DNA from: Phocoena phocoena
Lineage: Eukaryota > Chordata > Mammalia > Artiodactyla > Phocoenidae
Assembly: GCF_963924675.1 (NCBI RefSeq)
Contig: NC_089228.1
Span: 95,392,394-95,456,393 of the forward strand
Direction of reading: 5' to 3'
DNA length: 64,000 nt
Shown: in pieces, positions 1 through 12,481 of the stretch
Layout of the letters: the number at the start of each line of letters is the position of its first letter
Numbering within the stretch: the stretch's first letter is position 1
Position numbers and translations under genes: made by a program
The notes under the pieces: model-generated
What the model was told of the DNA's origin: nothing
The model's database searches: none
What the model saw: only the letters and a program-made list of their open reading frames with translations

Positions 1-599
1 TCAGGTCTAATTCTGGAAGTTGACGGGAAGTGGGCTTTGCCCGGCTCCTTCCCCTGCACCTGAGTCCAGTGAGAAGGCTGGGGGCGGGCAGGGGGCGGCT
101 GGAGCAGCTGTGTGTATTCGCCTCTGATAGCTTGGAAAGATGTATGCGTCCCCTGGCGTGTCCAACATCTGCGTCTGTAGACTGAGTTGGGCTCTGGCCA
201 GACCCGGTGGCAGTCGGGTGAATCTGGATAAAGTCGGGGTCGGCAGCTGCCAAGGCTGACTGACTTCAGGATCAGAAGGGAGGCACACCTGGACTTGAGC
301 GTCCGCTGGAGGAAAGCGTGCCAGTCACATGGTCGACACTCCCCTCCCCAGTACTCAGAAAAGAAAAGCGAGGTTCTGGGTGGTGACGGGGGTTATACCA
401 GGTCACCCACTGGTAGCTGAGAAGCCTTTAGAACGCAGGCCTCCTGGCTCCCATCCCTGTCTAGAGCGTGCTTCACCACGCCAAGCTTCTCCCTCATCCT
501 GAAACACTGCCCTTATCTGTCCTCTGAGCCTTAACACCCCTGAGGCGCTTGCTGGCTGGGCACCTTGGCACGGTGTCCTCCTGTGTACCATGATAGTGA

Positions 600-705
600 T
601 GGTAGCCACCTTACAGGACTGTTAGGAGTGTTAAATGCAGCAGGACACACAGTACCCTCGTGTCAGTGCCTGGCGCGTGGTAAGCACTCAGTAAACATTA
701 GGTGT
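600..705 (+). repeat. MIR SINE fragment
   Basis: The stretch from ccttacaggactgttagga through agtgcctggcgcgtggtaa to gcactcagtaaacatta matches the 3' half of MIR. An opposite-strand MIR-like piece precedes it at about 405-500. Confidence 0.7.
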
Positions 706-879
706 TACTGAGTCACAGCGATAACGGGTAAAATGTGTGCTGTCTTCAAAGAGGCGACACTGTGACTTACAGTCTCAGCATCTTAGGATGCTTCCTGAGA
801 AGTGTTCTAGGAGATCAGAGGCCCACTGCAGGCGCTTTAAGTCTTCCATTTGTAAAGCTTACGTACATGGCAATCCCCT

Positions 880-1003
880 AGGGCCCCTGTTAAAATTCGG
901 ATTCTGATTTAGTAGCTCGGGGGTGGGGCCTGGGGTTCTGCATTTCTAATATGCTCCCTGATGATGTTGGTCCTTGGGGACCAGAGTTTGAATAGCAAGG
1001 AGG
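880..1003 (-). repeat. MER20-like hAT-Charlie fossil
   Basis: Key signatures are gttaaaattcggattctgat, ggggtggggcctggggttct and gcatttctaat, followed by a degraded ggaccagagtttgaatagca end. This is the pattern of a non-autonomous hAT element; the family name is by eye and the strand is provisional. Confidence 0.6.
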
Positions 1004-1884
1004 CGCAGGGACTGTAGATTTCAGATTGTACCTTGTCAGAGCTTTAACACGGGTTGCTAAAGAAAGAAAAGCTACAGAGAATGCTACCTGCCTGTGCCAT
1101 TTTCTCATTTTAAAATTAGTCTGGCTTCATTTCTAGGTGATGTTGGGGATATTGCTAAAAGTTTATATTCAGGATGTGATGAAGTACCTTATAATCTCAG
1201 TAGTGAGACACAGATGTCCTATGAATTATTTGCTCTCCTCGCTGGGTCACTGGAGGTGGTTTCACTCTCAGCTTATCACGAGTTAGCTCGTTACCGAGGG
1301 TAGCTCTGTGGCAGCCAACCACCCATATCTATCCTCCCCTTCCTTACTAACCAAACCTCAATTTTATTTGCGGCAGGAGTGTGTTAACAAAACTTTGTTT
1401 CCCAGTCTTGATGCAGAGGAATGGACAATGAGATAGAAGCAAAGTCATTAGGTAGGGCTTACAGAAAAGGTTTTTATTCACGGAGGATTTACTCCACTGT
1501 CAGGTAACCTTTCCTCTTACTTCCTGCCTGGAACACATAGAGAATGACCGGAACTCAGCAGCCATTTTAGGACATGAGGCAACCTCAAGGATGGAAGTCA
1601 CATGGTGAGGATGGTGGGGCAAAAAAACAGAGCTGTGGCACATTGATGGTAGCACAAGCCCTTCCCTACTTAACTCCAGACTTCCTTTACATTAAAACAA
1701 ACAAAAAATCCGGTTGTTTCAGCCAGTATTTGACAGGTTTCCTATTACGTGAAGGGTGCTAAACCCAGTGGTAACCGACCCCACCAGAGCAGGTGCAGTT
1801 TAGGGCAGACGCGGGTTTAAATCTGTGTCTAAAACTCTCATCCTTCTGAGCATCCTCTGTGGGATCCCCTAGTCATGTAGAGGC

Positions 1885-1990
1885 AGGGGAACTGGGTTGA
1901 GGGTCAGAAGCCCAGGGTGCTCAGCTTTGCTATTTCCTAGTGGTATGATCCTGTTCCTTTAACCTCAGTCCCCACCCCCGTAAAATGGGG
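1885..1990 (+). repeat. MIR SINE fragment
   Basis: The order gctatttcctagtggtatga, cctttaacctcagt, cccgtaaaatggggg is the diagnostic central MIR core. Confidence 0.65.
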
Positions 1991-3768
1991 GCGATGGATG
2001 ACAGAGTCCAACATAGTGCGAGGTGCAGAGCTCACTCTGCCGGTGTTGGGGGAGGGGTGGGTCTCAGGATGGAGAGGATGCAAAGACCAACTGGCCGCAG
2101 TGGCCGATGCTGATGTGAGCAGCGAGGGGCCGTGCAGGGATGCAGCTCGGGTGCAGGCACTGATGCACCTTTCAGCGCTTCCATTAGAGGTGCCCACCTT
2201 GGTGCCCCGAGGGCCACGGAGCACTGCAGCCTCTGCTGGAACCGAAAGGGCTTGGACTAAGTGCCCCGTCTGCATGAATGAGAGGCTGGTTTTGTTCAGA
2301 GGAAGTGGGGGTGGCACAAGTAGCCTTCAGCCGGCCTTTGGGAAGCCTGCCTCAGGCCTTCCTCCGCCAGCTCCTGAGCTTTAAGCCGAGGCCTGCGAGG
2401 TGGCTGGCAGCATCTCGGCTCCAGCACTGCTTTGCTGCTGAAACCCACAGGACTGTGCCCCAGCTCCTAACTTTGGAGCAGCCGGATGGGCTGTGAGTGT
2501 GCATTCTCTCCTGCTGCCTGGAACCTGCAGTGAGATGTCTTCAACCACAGCACAGCTGTCCACACCTCCTTCATCCAGACCAGAGCACCTTTTTGCTGCC
2601 ACTTTCTCTCAGCTGTCTTCCAGACCTGGAGCCATCTCTCTCCATCTTCCTCTCTTGCCCACCCCAATTCCTTACGTTGGGCACCTGCACTATTTCCACT
2701 CACACGGTGCCAGCGGGTCCCTGGAGGGCAAAAACCATGTCCTTACGATGAACTGAAACTATGAAGAGGCATCTTATCTCCTTGCACACAGAGAATGGAG
2801 AGCAGAGGCCGCAACACGCCTGCTGGCAGCTGGCGAGGGGACCTCTCACAGCTGGGCCACGTGGGGCTCCATCTTTCTGACCAGCCGTTAGGTGGTCTGA
2901 AAATGCCTGCATTTCCTTACTGCGGCCTCTTCCTAGATTTCTTGATATGATTGAAACAAGGTCCGTCTGAGTGGACATGGTCCACATGGGGCAGTTTCCT
3001 TGCTCAGGGATGACAGAGGCAACCAGCACAGGTATGTACTTTCAATCCCCTACCCATCTTTTTAAAAAAATAGTTGTAACTAAATTTTTTAATGGGAAAG
3101 GGCTATGTGCACGTGGGAATAAAAGGCAACCGGGACAGGAGGGTATGTGATGCACGGCCACTGTCCCTCCACCCCAGCCCCGGTCCCTTCCTCACAAGCA
3201 GCTTCTGTCAGCTTAGACGTGAGCGGGGTATCGTGCATACTTTCTAGGACGAAAGAAGGGACAGCACAGGGGTGTGCCCTGCCCGCTCTGGGGCTGTCGT
3301 AACCAGGTCAGTGGGAGAGAACTGAGGAAAACCCGAGACAGTTAAACCGCGACCAGGGGCTTTTCTTGTGTTGCCCCGGCTGGGAAGGTTTGGAGCAGGG
3401 GCTGAGGCTGGCGGGGGTGACGGGAAGCATTTTAATGCTGGCTTGGAACAGCGTCCCTGCGACTCAGATGTCAAGGCCAGCCCCCTGGGGAGTGGGGGCC
3501 AAGGCCTTTACCCTAATTCTCTGGTGGGGGGAGTTTGAGATAAGCCCAACTCATGTGTAAAATATCTTTATTTGTGTAGCTGAAGAGACGGGCTTGCCGC
3601 CTCCTGGGTGGAGACTCTGAAATCACAGGCCTCATTAGGATGTAGCCTCGCGTGGGACCCCCCTGTGAGACCCGGCCTGGACAAGGTGTCAGTGACAACC
3701 ATCCTGCTTCAGGCTGGTAATTAAGGAACAGATGGAATTTTTTGTCCTGTCTTCCATCATTTTGTCTC

Positions 3769-3792
3769 GTGTGTGTGCGTGTGCGTGCGCGC
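3769..3792. repeat. Alternating purine-pyrimidine tract
   Basis: Twenty-four bases of strictly alternating GT and GC steps, including a short gcgcgc end. The tract could adopt Z-DNA. Confidence 0.7.
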
Positions 3793-4599
3793 TTAATTAA
3801 AGAAATTTAAAAAAACAGCAACGATCTCACCATGTAGGAAACACTGAACCTCTGCAATTGCAAGATGCAAAGTTGCAGTCTCTTATGGAGGAGAAAAGAA
3901 ATGGATGTGTGCAAATCCAGCTCAGAGTAGCATGTGTCTTAGCTGGTTGTCACAGCCCGGGAGGAGAATCAGTTAAATTTTGCTTTTGTGGTTTACTTTT
4001 CCTTCCTCTGCAAACGGATTCATGAGTCCACGTAACAAAACCCCTTCGCGTTAAACCTCATGCATTGGATGATCGTGGCTTCCTATTATGAAATGAGAGC
4101 GTTTTTTGATTGATGGCACATAAAGAGCAGAGCTTATTTTTAAAACCAAAAACAGCACTTAGGAAACGGCCTGGCTGCCCACCCACGACTGATTGTCAGA
4201 TGTGTTCTTCCTCTGTGGACCCAGCGGCATGCTGCTCTCTTCCTGTCTCTGCCACAGTGCTAGGTGGATCCACGCTGTGCAAGAGCCCTCGTTCGACATC
4301 ATTTCCCTCGCAAGAAGTCATAAGTGTTGGCTGACAGGCTGGTGGTGGGAGGTCCCCACTGGCGGGCACACAGGCAGGCAGTGCACAGGAGCGGGGAGGA
4401 AGAGCTAGGTTAAGGAAACAGCGTCTCCCTACCTGGAGGCTGGGAGGCAGGTGGGTATCTTTCCTGATCTGTGGCTCTCGGTGTCAGAAGGTGATGGTAT
4501 CACCTAAGACGGGGAACTGGGATAACTGGACGGAAGCTGAGAAAGTGTGAACTCAGCAAAATGGAGGCGAAGCAACGCATGCATCGGCCTAGCAGGGAG

Positions 4600-4740
4600 G
4601 TTAAGAGCAATGCTTTAGAGCTGAACACACTCGGCTTTGGAAGCTGTGAGGCATTGTGAGGATTAAATAAAATTGTGCATGAAAATGGTGCAGTGCGGGG
4701 CCAGGTACACAGTGAGTGTTTAATATTTGGGAGCTGCAGA
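4600..4740 (+). repeat. MIR SINE fragment
   Basis: The signature runs ttaagagcaatgctttagag, then tgaggattaaataaaattgt, then gtacacagtgagtgtttaat. These are the MIR 5' and 3' landmarks in order. Confidence 0.65.
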
Positions 4741-5438
4741 TGGTGGCGGCAACAGGAATCAAGTGCCCAGACAGCTGCAGTGGGAAACTGGGGTGCCACA
4801 GTCAGGTGCCACAGGGGACAACTAGGCATTCATACTGTGGCTTTTTTTTTTTTTTTTGCTGTGTATGAGTGTTCTGACTCAATAGAGTTCTGAGGTCATC
4901 AAAGTGAAGGCTCTCTTGGACTCTATTCAGGGAAGCTTAAGTCCACGAAGCCCCTAGTTAGCGCTGGCTGTCCCTGAGGGGGTCACTGCAGCATGGTCAC
5001 GTGGCCAGCCCCCTCTCAGGGCTCCCGGGCCACACACACCATGGGGGTCTGCTCCGGGACCCCTAGGCAGGAGAACCGGCCACACTGGTTCCGAGGATGG
5101 TGGACTGGAGACAGGTGCACGGAAGCTTGTGTTTGGCCAGAGGACTGGCAGCAGGATTGGACTGGCTACAGCCACAGGTATGGAGAACCATGAGTGTGAA
5201 CATGCAGGCAGATGAGGACCTTAATTAGAGGAGTGGAAGAGCTTCTAGAACTAACTGGCAAGTGTTCACGATCAGCTGGAAGCGGAAAGGAGGGAGGTGA
5301 CTTCTAGGTAATGCCATTCACTGAAAAAGGAAATTAGAGGAGAATGGGACTGGGGCAGAGGGGTGGGGTCTGAACATAGGAAAACGATAGTCTGGGACAC
5401 ACAGAGTTTGAGGTGCTTGTGAAACCTGTGTCAAGCAT

Positions 5439-5450
5439 AAGAGCTAACAT
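5439..5450. repeat. Target-site duplication (left) of the full-length L1
   Basis: aagagctaacat here is repeated exactly at 12482-12493, bracketing the L1. Confidence 0.85.
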
Positions 5451-5979
5451 TTATTTAAAATTTTTTTTTATGGAATATCAGTTTTTATTGGATTATATAA
5501 GATGAAAAAATTAAAGACTAAGAATAAGAAACTTCACGTAAGAAAGGTAATTGAAAAAGTAGAATATAAGTGTAAGCACGTGAAATTAACATTTTGTGAA
5601 AAGTACAAATGATAAAACTTGGTAGATAACTCAGATATGAAAATCCAATGGGGGAACTACAGATAATTGTTTCTTGGTAGGTTTGCTTAGTGTTGCAAAT
5701 TTTACATTTATTTTGTAAGGAAGTCATAAACCATAGTTGCTAAACATGATAGCAAAGCTTGAAGTTTAAAATCTAAAGACACTGTTTCTGTAGTCAAGAG
5801 AATCATGTTTTTGAAGATTAACTTTTGGTACCTCTTAATCCCCTCCCTATATCTTGCCCCTCCTCCCTTCCCTCTCCCCACTGGTAACTACTAGTTCTCT
5901 ATATCTGAGTCTCTTTCTGTTTTGTTATATTCATTTGTTTTCTTTTTAAGTTTAGATTCCACATATAAGTCATAACATA

Positions 5980-8900
5980 CAGCATTTGACTTTCTCTGTC
6001 TTACTTCATATTACCCTCCATATCCATCCATGTTGTTACAAATGGCAACATTTCATTCTTTCTTATGGCTGAGTAGCAGTCCATTGTATATACATATACT
6101 ATATCATCTTTATCCATTCATCTATTGATGGATACTTAGGTTGCCTCCATATCTTTGCTATTGTTAATAATGCTGCTATAAACGTTGATAGGGGTGCATG
6201 TATCTTTTCAAATTAGTGTTTTCATTTTCTTCATATATACACCCAGGAGTGGAACTAATGGATCATATGGTATTCTGTTTTTAGGTTTTTGAAGAACCTC
6301 CATACTGTTTTCCACAATGGCTACACCAATTTACATTCCTACCAACACGGTTCTAGGGTTCCCTTTCCTCTGTATGCTTGCCAACTTTTGTTATTTGTGA
6401 TCTTTTTGATGATAGTCATTCTGACACGTGTGAGGTGATATCTCATTGTGTTTTTGACTTGCATTACTCTGAGGATTAGCGATACTGAGAATCTTTTCAT
6501 GTGCCTGTTGGCCATCCGTATGTCTTATTTAGAAAAATGTCTATTCAGGTCTTCTGCCCATTTTTAATCAGGTTGTTTTATTGATATTGAGCTGTATGAG
6601 CTGTTTATATATTTTGGATATTAACCCCTTACTGGTCATATCATTTGCAAATATTTTCTCCCATTCCTTCCTTAGGTTGCCTTTTGTTTGGTCAGTAGTT
6701 TCCTTTGTTGTGCAAAAGCTTTTAAGTTTAATTAGGTCTCATTTGTTTATTTTTGCTTTTGTTTCCTTTGCCTTAGGAGACAGATCCAAAAGATACTGCT
6801 ACAATTTATGTTAGAGTGTTCTGCCTGTGTTTTCTTCTAGGAGTTTTATGGTTTCTGGTTTTACATTTAGGTTTTTAACCCATTTTGAGTTTATTTTTGT
6901 ATATAGTGTGAGAAAATGTTCTCATTTCATTCTTTTACATGTAGCTGTTCTATTTTCCCAGCAACACTTACTGAAGAGACTGTCTTTTCCCCACTGTACA
7001 TTCTTACCTCCTTTGTCGTAGATTGACCATAAGTGCTTGGGTTTATTTCTGGACTCTCTGTTCTGTGTCTGCTTTTGTGCCAGTACCATACTGTTTTGCT
7101 TACTGTAGCTTTGTAATATATCTTTTTTGTTGTTAACATCTTTATTGAACTATAATTGCTTTACAATGGTGTGTTAGTTTCTGCTTTATAACAAAGTGAA
7201 TCAGCTATACATATACATATATCTCCATATCTCTTCCCTCTTGGATCTCCCACCCTCCCTATCCCACCCCTCTAGGTGGTCACAAAGCACTGGGCTGATC
7301 TCCCTGTGCTATGCGGCTGCTTCCCACTAGCTATCGATTTTACATTCGGTAGTGTATATATATGTCCATGCCACTCTCTCACTTTGTCCCTGTAGTATAT
7401 CTTGAAATCAGGGAGTGTGATACCTCCAGCTCTGTTCTTCTTTCACAAGATTTCTTTGGTTATTCAGGGTCTCTCATGTTTCCACTCAAATTTTAGATTT
7501 TTTCTGGTTCTGTGAAAAATGTCCTTGGTATCTTGATAGGATTTGCATTTGATCTGTAGATTGCCTTGGGTATTTTGATTATTTTAACAACGTTCTTCCA
7601 ATCCATGAATGCAATATATCTATCTGTTTGGGTTGTCTTCAGTTTCTTTCATCAGTGTTTTATAGTTCTCCAAGTACAGGTGTTTTACCTCCTTAGGTCA
7701 GTTTATTACTAGGTATTTTATTCTTTTTGATGCAGTGATAAATGGGATTGTTTTCTTAATTTCTCTTTGATAGTTTGTTGTTAGTGTATAGAAATTCAGC
7801 AGATTTCTGTATATTAATCTTGTATCCTGCAGCTTTGCCAAATTCATTGATGAGCTGTAGTTATTTTTTGGTGGCATCTTTAGGATTTTCTAAGTAATAG
7901 TATCATGTCTTCTGTAAACATGACAGTTTTACTACTTCCTTTCCAATCTGGATTCCTTTAATTTTTTTTTTTGTCTAATTGCTGTGGCTAGGACTTCCAA
8001 TACTATGTTGAATAAAAGTAGTTAGAGTGGGCATCCTTGATCTTAGAGGAAATGCTTTCAGCTTTTCACTGTTGAGTATGATGTTAGCTGTGGGTTTGTC
8101 ATATATGGCCTTTATTAAGTTGAGGTATGTTCCCTCTATACCCACTTTGAGAGTTTTTAATCATAAATGAATGTTGAGTTTTATGCATCTGTTGAGATGA
8201 TCATGTGATTTTTATTCAATTTGTTAACGTGTATCATCTTGATTTTCAGATGTTGAGCCATCCTTGCATCCCTGGGATAACTCCCACTTGATCATGATAT
8301 ATGATCCTTTTAATGCAATATTGAATTCAGTTTGCTAATATACTTTGTTGAGGATTTTTTTGCATCTAGGTTCATCAGTGATACTGGCCTGTAATTTTTT
8401 TTGCTTGTGATATCTTTCTGGCTTTGGAATCAGGGCGATGCTGGCCTAACAGAATGAGTTCAGAAGCATTCCTTCCTCTGCAATTTTTTGGTATAGTTTG
8501 AGAAAGACAGGTGTTAACTCTTCTCTAAGTGTTTGTGAAGCCATCTGGTCCTGGACTTCTGTTTATTGGGAGTTTTTTATTACTTAATTTCATTTCTGGT
8601 AATTGGTCTGTTCATATTTTTTATTTTTTGTTCATTCTTAGGAGAGTGTACGTTTCTAGGAATTTGTCAATTGCTTCTAGATTGTTCACTTTATTGGTGT
8701 ATAGTTGTTCATAGTAATCTCTTATGATCATTTGTATTTCTGTTTATAGGTTGTAACTTCTCCTTTTTCATTTCTGATTTTATTGATTTGGGCCCTCTTT
8801 CTTGATGAGTTTGGCTAAAGGTTTATCAATTTTATCTTTTCAAAGAATTGGCTCTTAGGTTCATTGATCTCTTCTATTGTTTTTTAGTCTCTATTTCATT

Positions 8901-9850
8901 TAGTTCTGCTCTGATCTTTGATTTTTTTCTTTCTACTAACTTTGGGTTTAGTTTGTTCTTTTTCTAGTTCCTTTATGTGTAAGGCTAGGTTGTTTGAGAT
9001 TTTTGTTTCCTGAGGGAGACGTGTATCACTATAAACATCCCTTTTATAACTGCTTTTGCTGCATCCCATAGATTTTTGGATTGCTGTGTTACATTTTGAT
9101 TTGTCTCTGGGTGTTTTTTGATTTTTTTTTTCTTCAGTGATCCACTGTTAGTTTAGTAGAATATTGTTTTAGACTCCAAGTGTTTGTGGGTTTTTTTGCA
9201 GTTCTTTTCTTGATTTCTAATCTCATAGCATTGTGGTCAGAAAAGATGCTTGATATGAATTTCATTTTTCTTAAATTTACTGAAACTTTGTTTTGTGGCC
9301 TAGCATGTCACTATGTAAACTGGTGCAGTACTTTGATATAAGGATTGTTTACCTGGCTTTCTTTTCATTTCCATTTGCATGGAATATCTCTTCCCATCCC
9401 CTCACTTTCAGTCTGTGTGTCTTTAGATCTGAAGTCAGTCTCTTGTAGGCAGCATATATACAGGTATTGTTTTTGTATCCATTCAAACACTCTGTCTTTT
9501 GATTGGAGCATTTAATCCATTTATAGTTAAAAGTAATTATTGATAGGTATGTACTTATTGCCATTCTCTTAATTGTTTTGGGGCTGTTCTTGTAGTTCTT
9601 TTTTGTTCTTTTATTCTCTTGTGATTTGATGACTACCTTTAGTGTTATGTTTGGATTCCTGTCTCTTTTGCGTGTATCTATTACAGATTTTTGGTTTGTG
9701 GTTACCATGTGGTTTATATGTAGCAATCTATATGTATATATGTAATTACATTGCTGATCTCTTAACTTCAAATACATTTTAACAACCCTGCATTTTTACT
9801 CCCCTCCTCCCACATTTACTTTTTTTTGGCATCATATTTTACAACTTTTT
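5980..9850 (-). pseudogene. L1 ORF2 remnant (endonuclease and reverse transcriptase)
   Basis: Scattered frames match L1 ORF2. The longest open piece is 9777-9349, in the endonuclease region. The endonuclease end retains the Ser-Asp-His catalytic signature (SDHNAMRLEI, SDH codons at 9241-9233). The reverse-transcriptase box, normally F/Y-A-D-D, reads F-T-E-D at 7918-7907, which should abolish activity. Many frameshifts and stops break the rest, and a foreign L1 3' end interrupts it at 7123-7390. The end near 6.0-6.4 kb carries the familiar ORF2 C-terminal landmarks on the minus strand. Boundaries are approximate. Confidence 0.85.
7123..7390 (-). mobile_element. Nested 5'-truncated L1 3' end
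   Basis: A 268-bp insertion in the old L1. It reads atctttattgaactataatt, acaatggtgtgttagtttct and ggtggtcacaaagcactggg, the reverse complement of a cetartiodactyl L1 3' end. It is flanked by tgtaatatatct (7112-7123) and tgtagtatatct (7391-7402), a duplication with one mismatch. Confidence 0.85.
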
Positions 9851-10102
9851 GTATCCCCCTAACTACTTATCACAGATATAGATGATTTTACTACTTTTGT
9901 CTTTTAACCTTCCTACTAGCTTTACATGTGGTTGATTCACTACCTTTACTGTACTGCCTTTACCAATCAGTTTTTACCGTTCATAACTTTCATGTTTCTA
10001 GTTGTGGCTTTTTCTTTTTCGCTTAGAGAGTTCCCTTAACATTTCTTGTAAAGTTGGTTTGGTGGTGCTGAACTCTTTTTATCTTTTGCTTGTCTGTGTA
10101 AC

Positions 10103-10306
10103 TTTTTTTTTTGGGTGGTATGTGGGCCTCTCAGTGTTGTGGCCTCTCCCGTGGCAGAGCACAGGCTCTGGACACACAGGCTCAGCGGCCATGGCTCACG
10201 GGCCCAGCCGCTCCACGGCAGGTGGGATCTTCCTGGACCGGGGCACGAACCCGTGTCCCCTGCATTGGCAGGTGGACTCTCAACCACTGTGCCACCAGGG
10301 AAGCCC
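10103..10306 (-). mobile_element. CHR SINE nested in the L1
   Basis: A complete tRNA-derived cetacean CHR SINE: the T-run is the tail and ccaccagggaagccc is the 5' end. It is flanked by a perfect 19-bp duplication (tgcttgtctgtgtaacttt at 10087-10105 and 10307-10325; the first copy overlaps the start of the tail). The intact duplication and limited divergence make it younger than the host L1. Confidence 0.95.
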
Positions 10307-10329
10307 TGCTTGTCTGTGTAACTTTTGAT

Positions 10330-10990
10330 CTCTACATCAAATCTGAATGAAGGCCTTGCTGGGTAGAGTGCTCTTCATTATAGGTTTTTCCCTTTCACCA
10401 TTTTAAATATATCATGCCACCCCCTTCTGGCCTGCACAGTTTCTGCTGAGTTCCCTTGTACATAACTTGTTTCATTTACCTTTTAATATTCTCTTTATCT
10501 TTAATTTTTACCATTTTAATCACAATGTGTCTTGGTATGATCCTCTTTGGTACGGTCCTGTGCTTCTTGAAGGTGGATGTCTATCTCCTTTCCCAAGTTA
10601 AACAAGTTTTTAGCTACCATGTCTTCAGATATGTTCTCCGCCCCTTTCTCTCTCTCTCTCTCCTCCTTCTGGGAGCCCTATAATGCAAATGTTAGTATGC
10701 TTGATGTTGTCCCAGAGGTCTCTGAAATTGTCCTCATTTCTTTTTATTCTTTTTTTCTGTTCCACCTCGGTGATTTCCACTATTGTCTTGTGGGTCACTA
10801 ATTTGTTCCTCTCTATCATTTAATCTGCTGTTGATTCCTTCTACTGTATTTTTAGGTTCAGTTATTGTATTCATCTGTTTGGCTCTTCTCTGTATCTTCT
10901 AACTCTTTGTTCAAAACTTCTAACTTCTGTATTCATCCGTTCTTCTCCCGAGCTGTTTGACCGTCCTTGTGATCATTACCTTGAACCTTT
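10330..10990 (-). pseudogene. L1 ORF1 remnant (RNA-binding protein)
   Basis: One frame reads LWDNIKHTNICIIGLPEG, the start of the RRM domain of L1 ORF1p, followed by recognisable EAQDRTKEDHTKTH-like residues after frame changes. An AG-rich expansion (plus-strand ctctctctctctcc near 10.65 kb) interrupts it. A degraded coiled-coil region lies upstream on the gene strand. No intact protein is possible. Confidence 0.75.
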
Positions 10991-11299
10991 ATTAGGTAGA
11001 TTGTCTCCATTTCACTTACTTCTTCTGTGGTTTTATCTTGTTCCTTCACTTGTAACACATTCCTCTGTTTCCTCATTTTGCCTAATTTGCTGTTTTTATT
11101 TATCTGATAGGTTGGTTACATTTTCCGACCCTGGAGAAGGGGCCTTTTGTAGGAGACATCCTATGCATCCCAGCAGTGCACTCACCTCTGGTCACCAGAG
11201 CTGTATGTATGCTGTAGGGGTGCCCCCTATGTGGGCTGCCTGGGTTCTCCTGTTGTGGTCAGCTGACTGCTGCTGGCAGTCTAGTAGGTATGGCTGGCC

Positions 11300-11760
11300 C
11301 CTGGTCCAGTTTGTTGCCAGGCTGCTGGTTGGTAGGGCTGGGTCCTGAGACAGTTGGCTGTGGAATCTCAGAGTGTCCTGGGGCTAGGGCTGGCCCACTG
11401 GTGGGCAGAGCTGCGTTCTGGGGGTGGGGACTGGGGTTCCCAGATCTAGTGCTGACCTGCTGGTGGGCAGGGCCATGCCCCAGGGGGTCCTGGGGCTGGT
11501 GCTTGCCCACTGGTGTGTGGGGCTGGTCCTGGGGTTAGTGTTGGCAGTCTGGTGGGCAGAGCTGGATCCTGGTGTCCGGCTGCAGGGATTGGGGGTCCTG
11601 GAGCTGGTGCTGGCTCACTGGTGGGTGGGTCCCAGGGCTAGTGTTGGCACACTGGTGTATGGGGTTGGGTCTTGGGCCCTCTGGACAGGGCTGTGTTCCT
11701 GGGCAGCTGTGGGCTCAGGGGGTCTTAAGGCAGCAGCCCTGCTGGTGGGTGGGTCTGTAT
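11300..11760 (-). repeat. Irregular tandem repeats in the L1 5' UTR
   Basis: Several variants of ctggtgctggcccactggtg and gggcagagctg recur at irregular spacing of roughly 60-75 bp, GC-rich, on the plus strand. This is where L1 promoter repeats would lie. The ORFs across it are repetitive (LVLAHWWVG-like) and not proteins. Confidence 0.6.
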
Positions 11761-12481
11761 CCCCACCCTGTTACTTGGGTGGTCTGAGGTGTCCCAGTGC
11801 TATTCCTGACAGGTTGACTGGCAGAGCAGCTAAGAAGCTGGTGCTAGGAAGCTAGAGAGGATTCCAAAGTGGTGCTTGCCAGCCCCGGTGTTCTCCTGGT
11901 AGACAAGCTCCCCAAAATGGCTGCCACAGTGTCTGTGACCCCAGTGTGAGTTCCAGTTGCCTCCTGCCTTTCTGGAAGGCTCTCCAAGATCAGCAGGTGG
12001 GTCTGACTCAGGCTGCTTTCAAATGACTGCTTCTTCCCTGGGTCCTGACGTGTGAGATTCTGTGAGCACCCTTTACAATTGGAGTCTATTTCCCGTGGCC
12101 CCTTGGCTCTCCTCAGTCAGCGTGCTGGCCTTCAAAGCCAGACGTTCTGGGGGCTTGTCTTCCTGGTGCAGGACTCCCAGGGTGGGAAGCCTGATGTAGG
12201 GCTTGGACCCCTCACTTCTCGGGGAGAACCCCTGCCATTATAAGTATCCTTCCTTCTGTGGGCTGCCCACGCTGGGGTGTGGGTCTTGGCTAAACCTGCC
12301 CCTGCCCCTCCTAACCGTCTTTTTGTGGTTCTTTCTTTATATCTTTAGTGGTAGAAGATCTTTTCTGCTAGATTCTAGTCTCTCTCATCAGCAGTGGCTC
12401 TGCAAACAGTTGTAATTTTGTCGTTCCCATGAGAGGAGGTGAGCTCAGCGTCTTCCTGCTCTGCCATTCGGCCAGGTCCTC

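Larger units (their letters stand above)
1..5438. other. Intergenic DNA downstream of PHACTR1; no gene found
   Basis: Only short unsupported ORFs are present. Fossil repeats recognised here are MIR pieces near 0.40-0.50, 0.60-0.70, 1.88-1.99 and 4.60-4.74 kb and a MER20-like element near 0.88-1.00 kb. In people the next gene is TBC1D7, convergent with PHACTR1. I looked for TBC1D7 exons on the plus strand and found none, so it probably lies left of the window. The rest is unique-looking sequence with no call. Confidence 0.7.
5451..12481 (-). mobile_element. Full-length but inactivated L1 retrotransposon
   Basis: About 7.0 kb of L1, read on the minus strand from a 5' UTR at 12.48 kb to an A-rich tail at about 5.47 kb (T-rich on plus). 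It is bracketed by a perfect 12-bp duplication, aagagctaacat. The order is 5' UTR with irregular tandem repeats (11.1-12.48 kb), ORF1 remnant (about 10.33-10.99 kb), ORF2 remnant (about 5.98-9.85 kb) and 3' UTR. Both reading frames are broken. A younger L1 3' fragment (7123-7390) and a CHR SINE (10103-10306) are nested inside. The duplication lies in a MIR, part of which resumes at 12.48 kb. It has the same orientation as PHACTR1 and lies downstream of it. Confidence 0.9.

Noticed and set aside
1..5438. Expected neighbour TBC1D7 (convergent with PHACTR1 in people)
   Set aside because: No segment resembling TBC1D7 was found on the plus strand; it probably lies beyond the left edge.
11001..11855. 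Repetitive Leu/Val/Trp/Gly ORFs suggesting a membrane protein
   Set aside because: They lie entirely in the tandemly repeated 5' UTR of the full-length L1 and are open in more than one frame.
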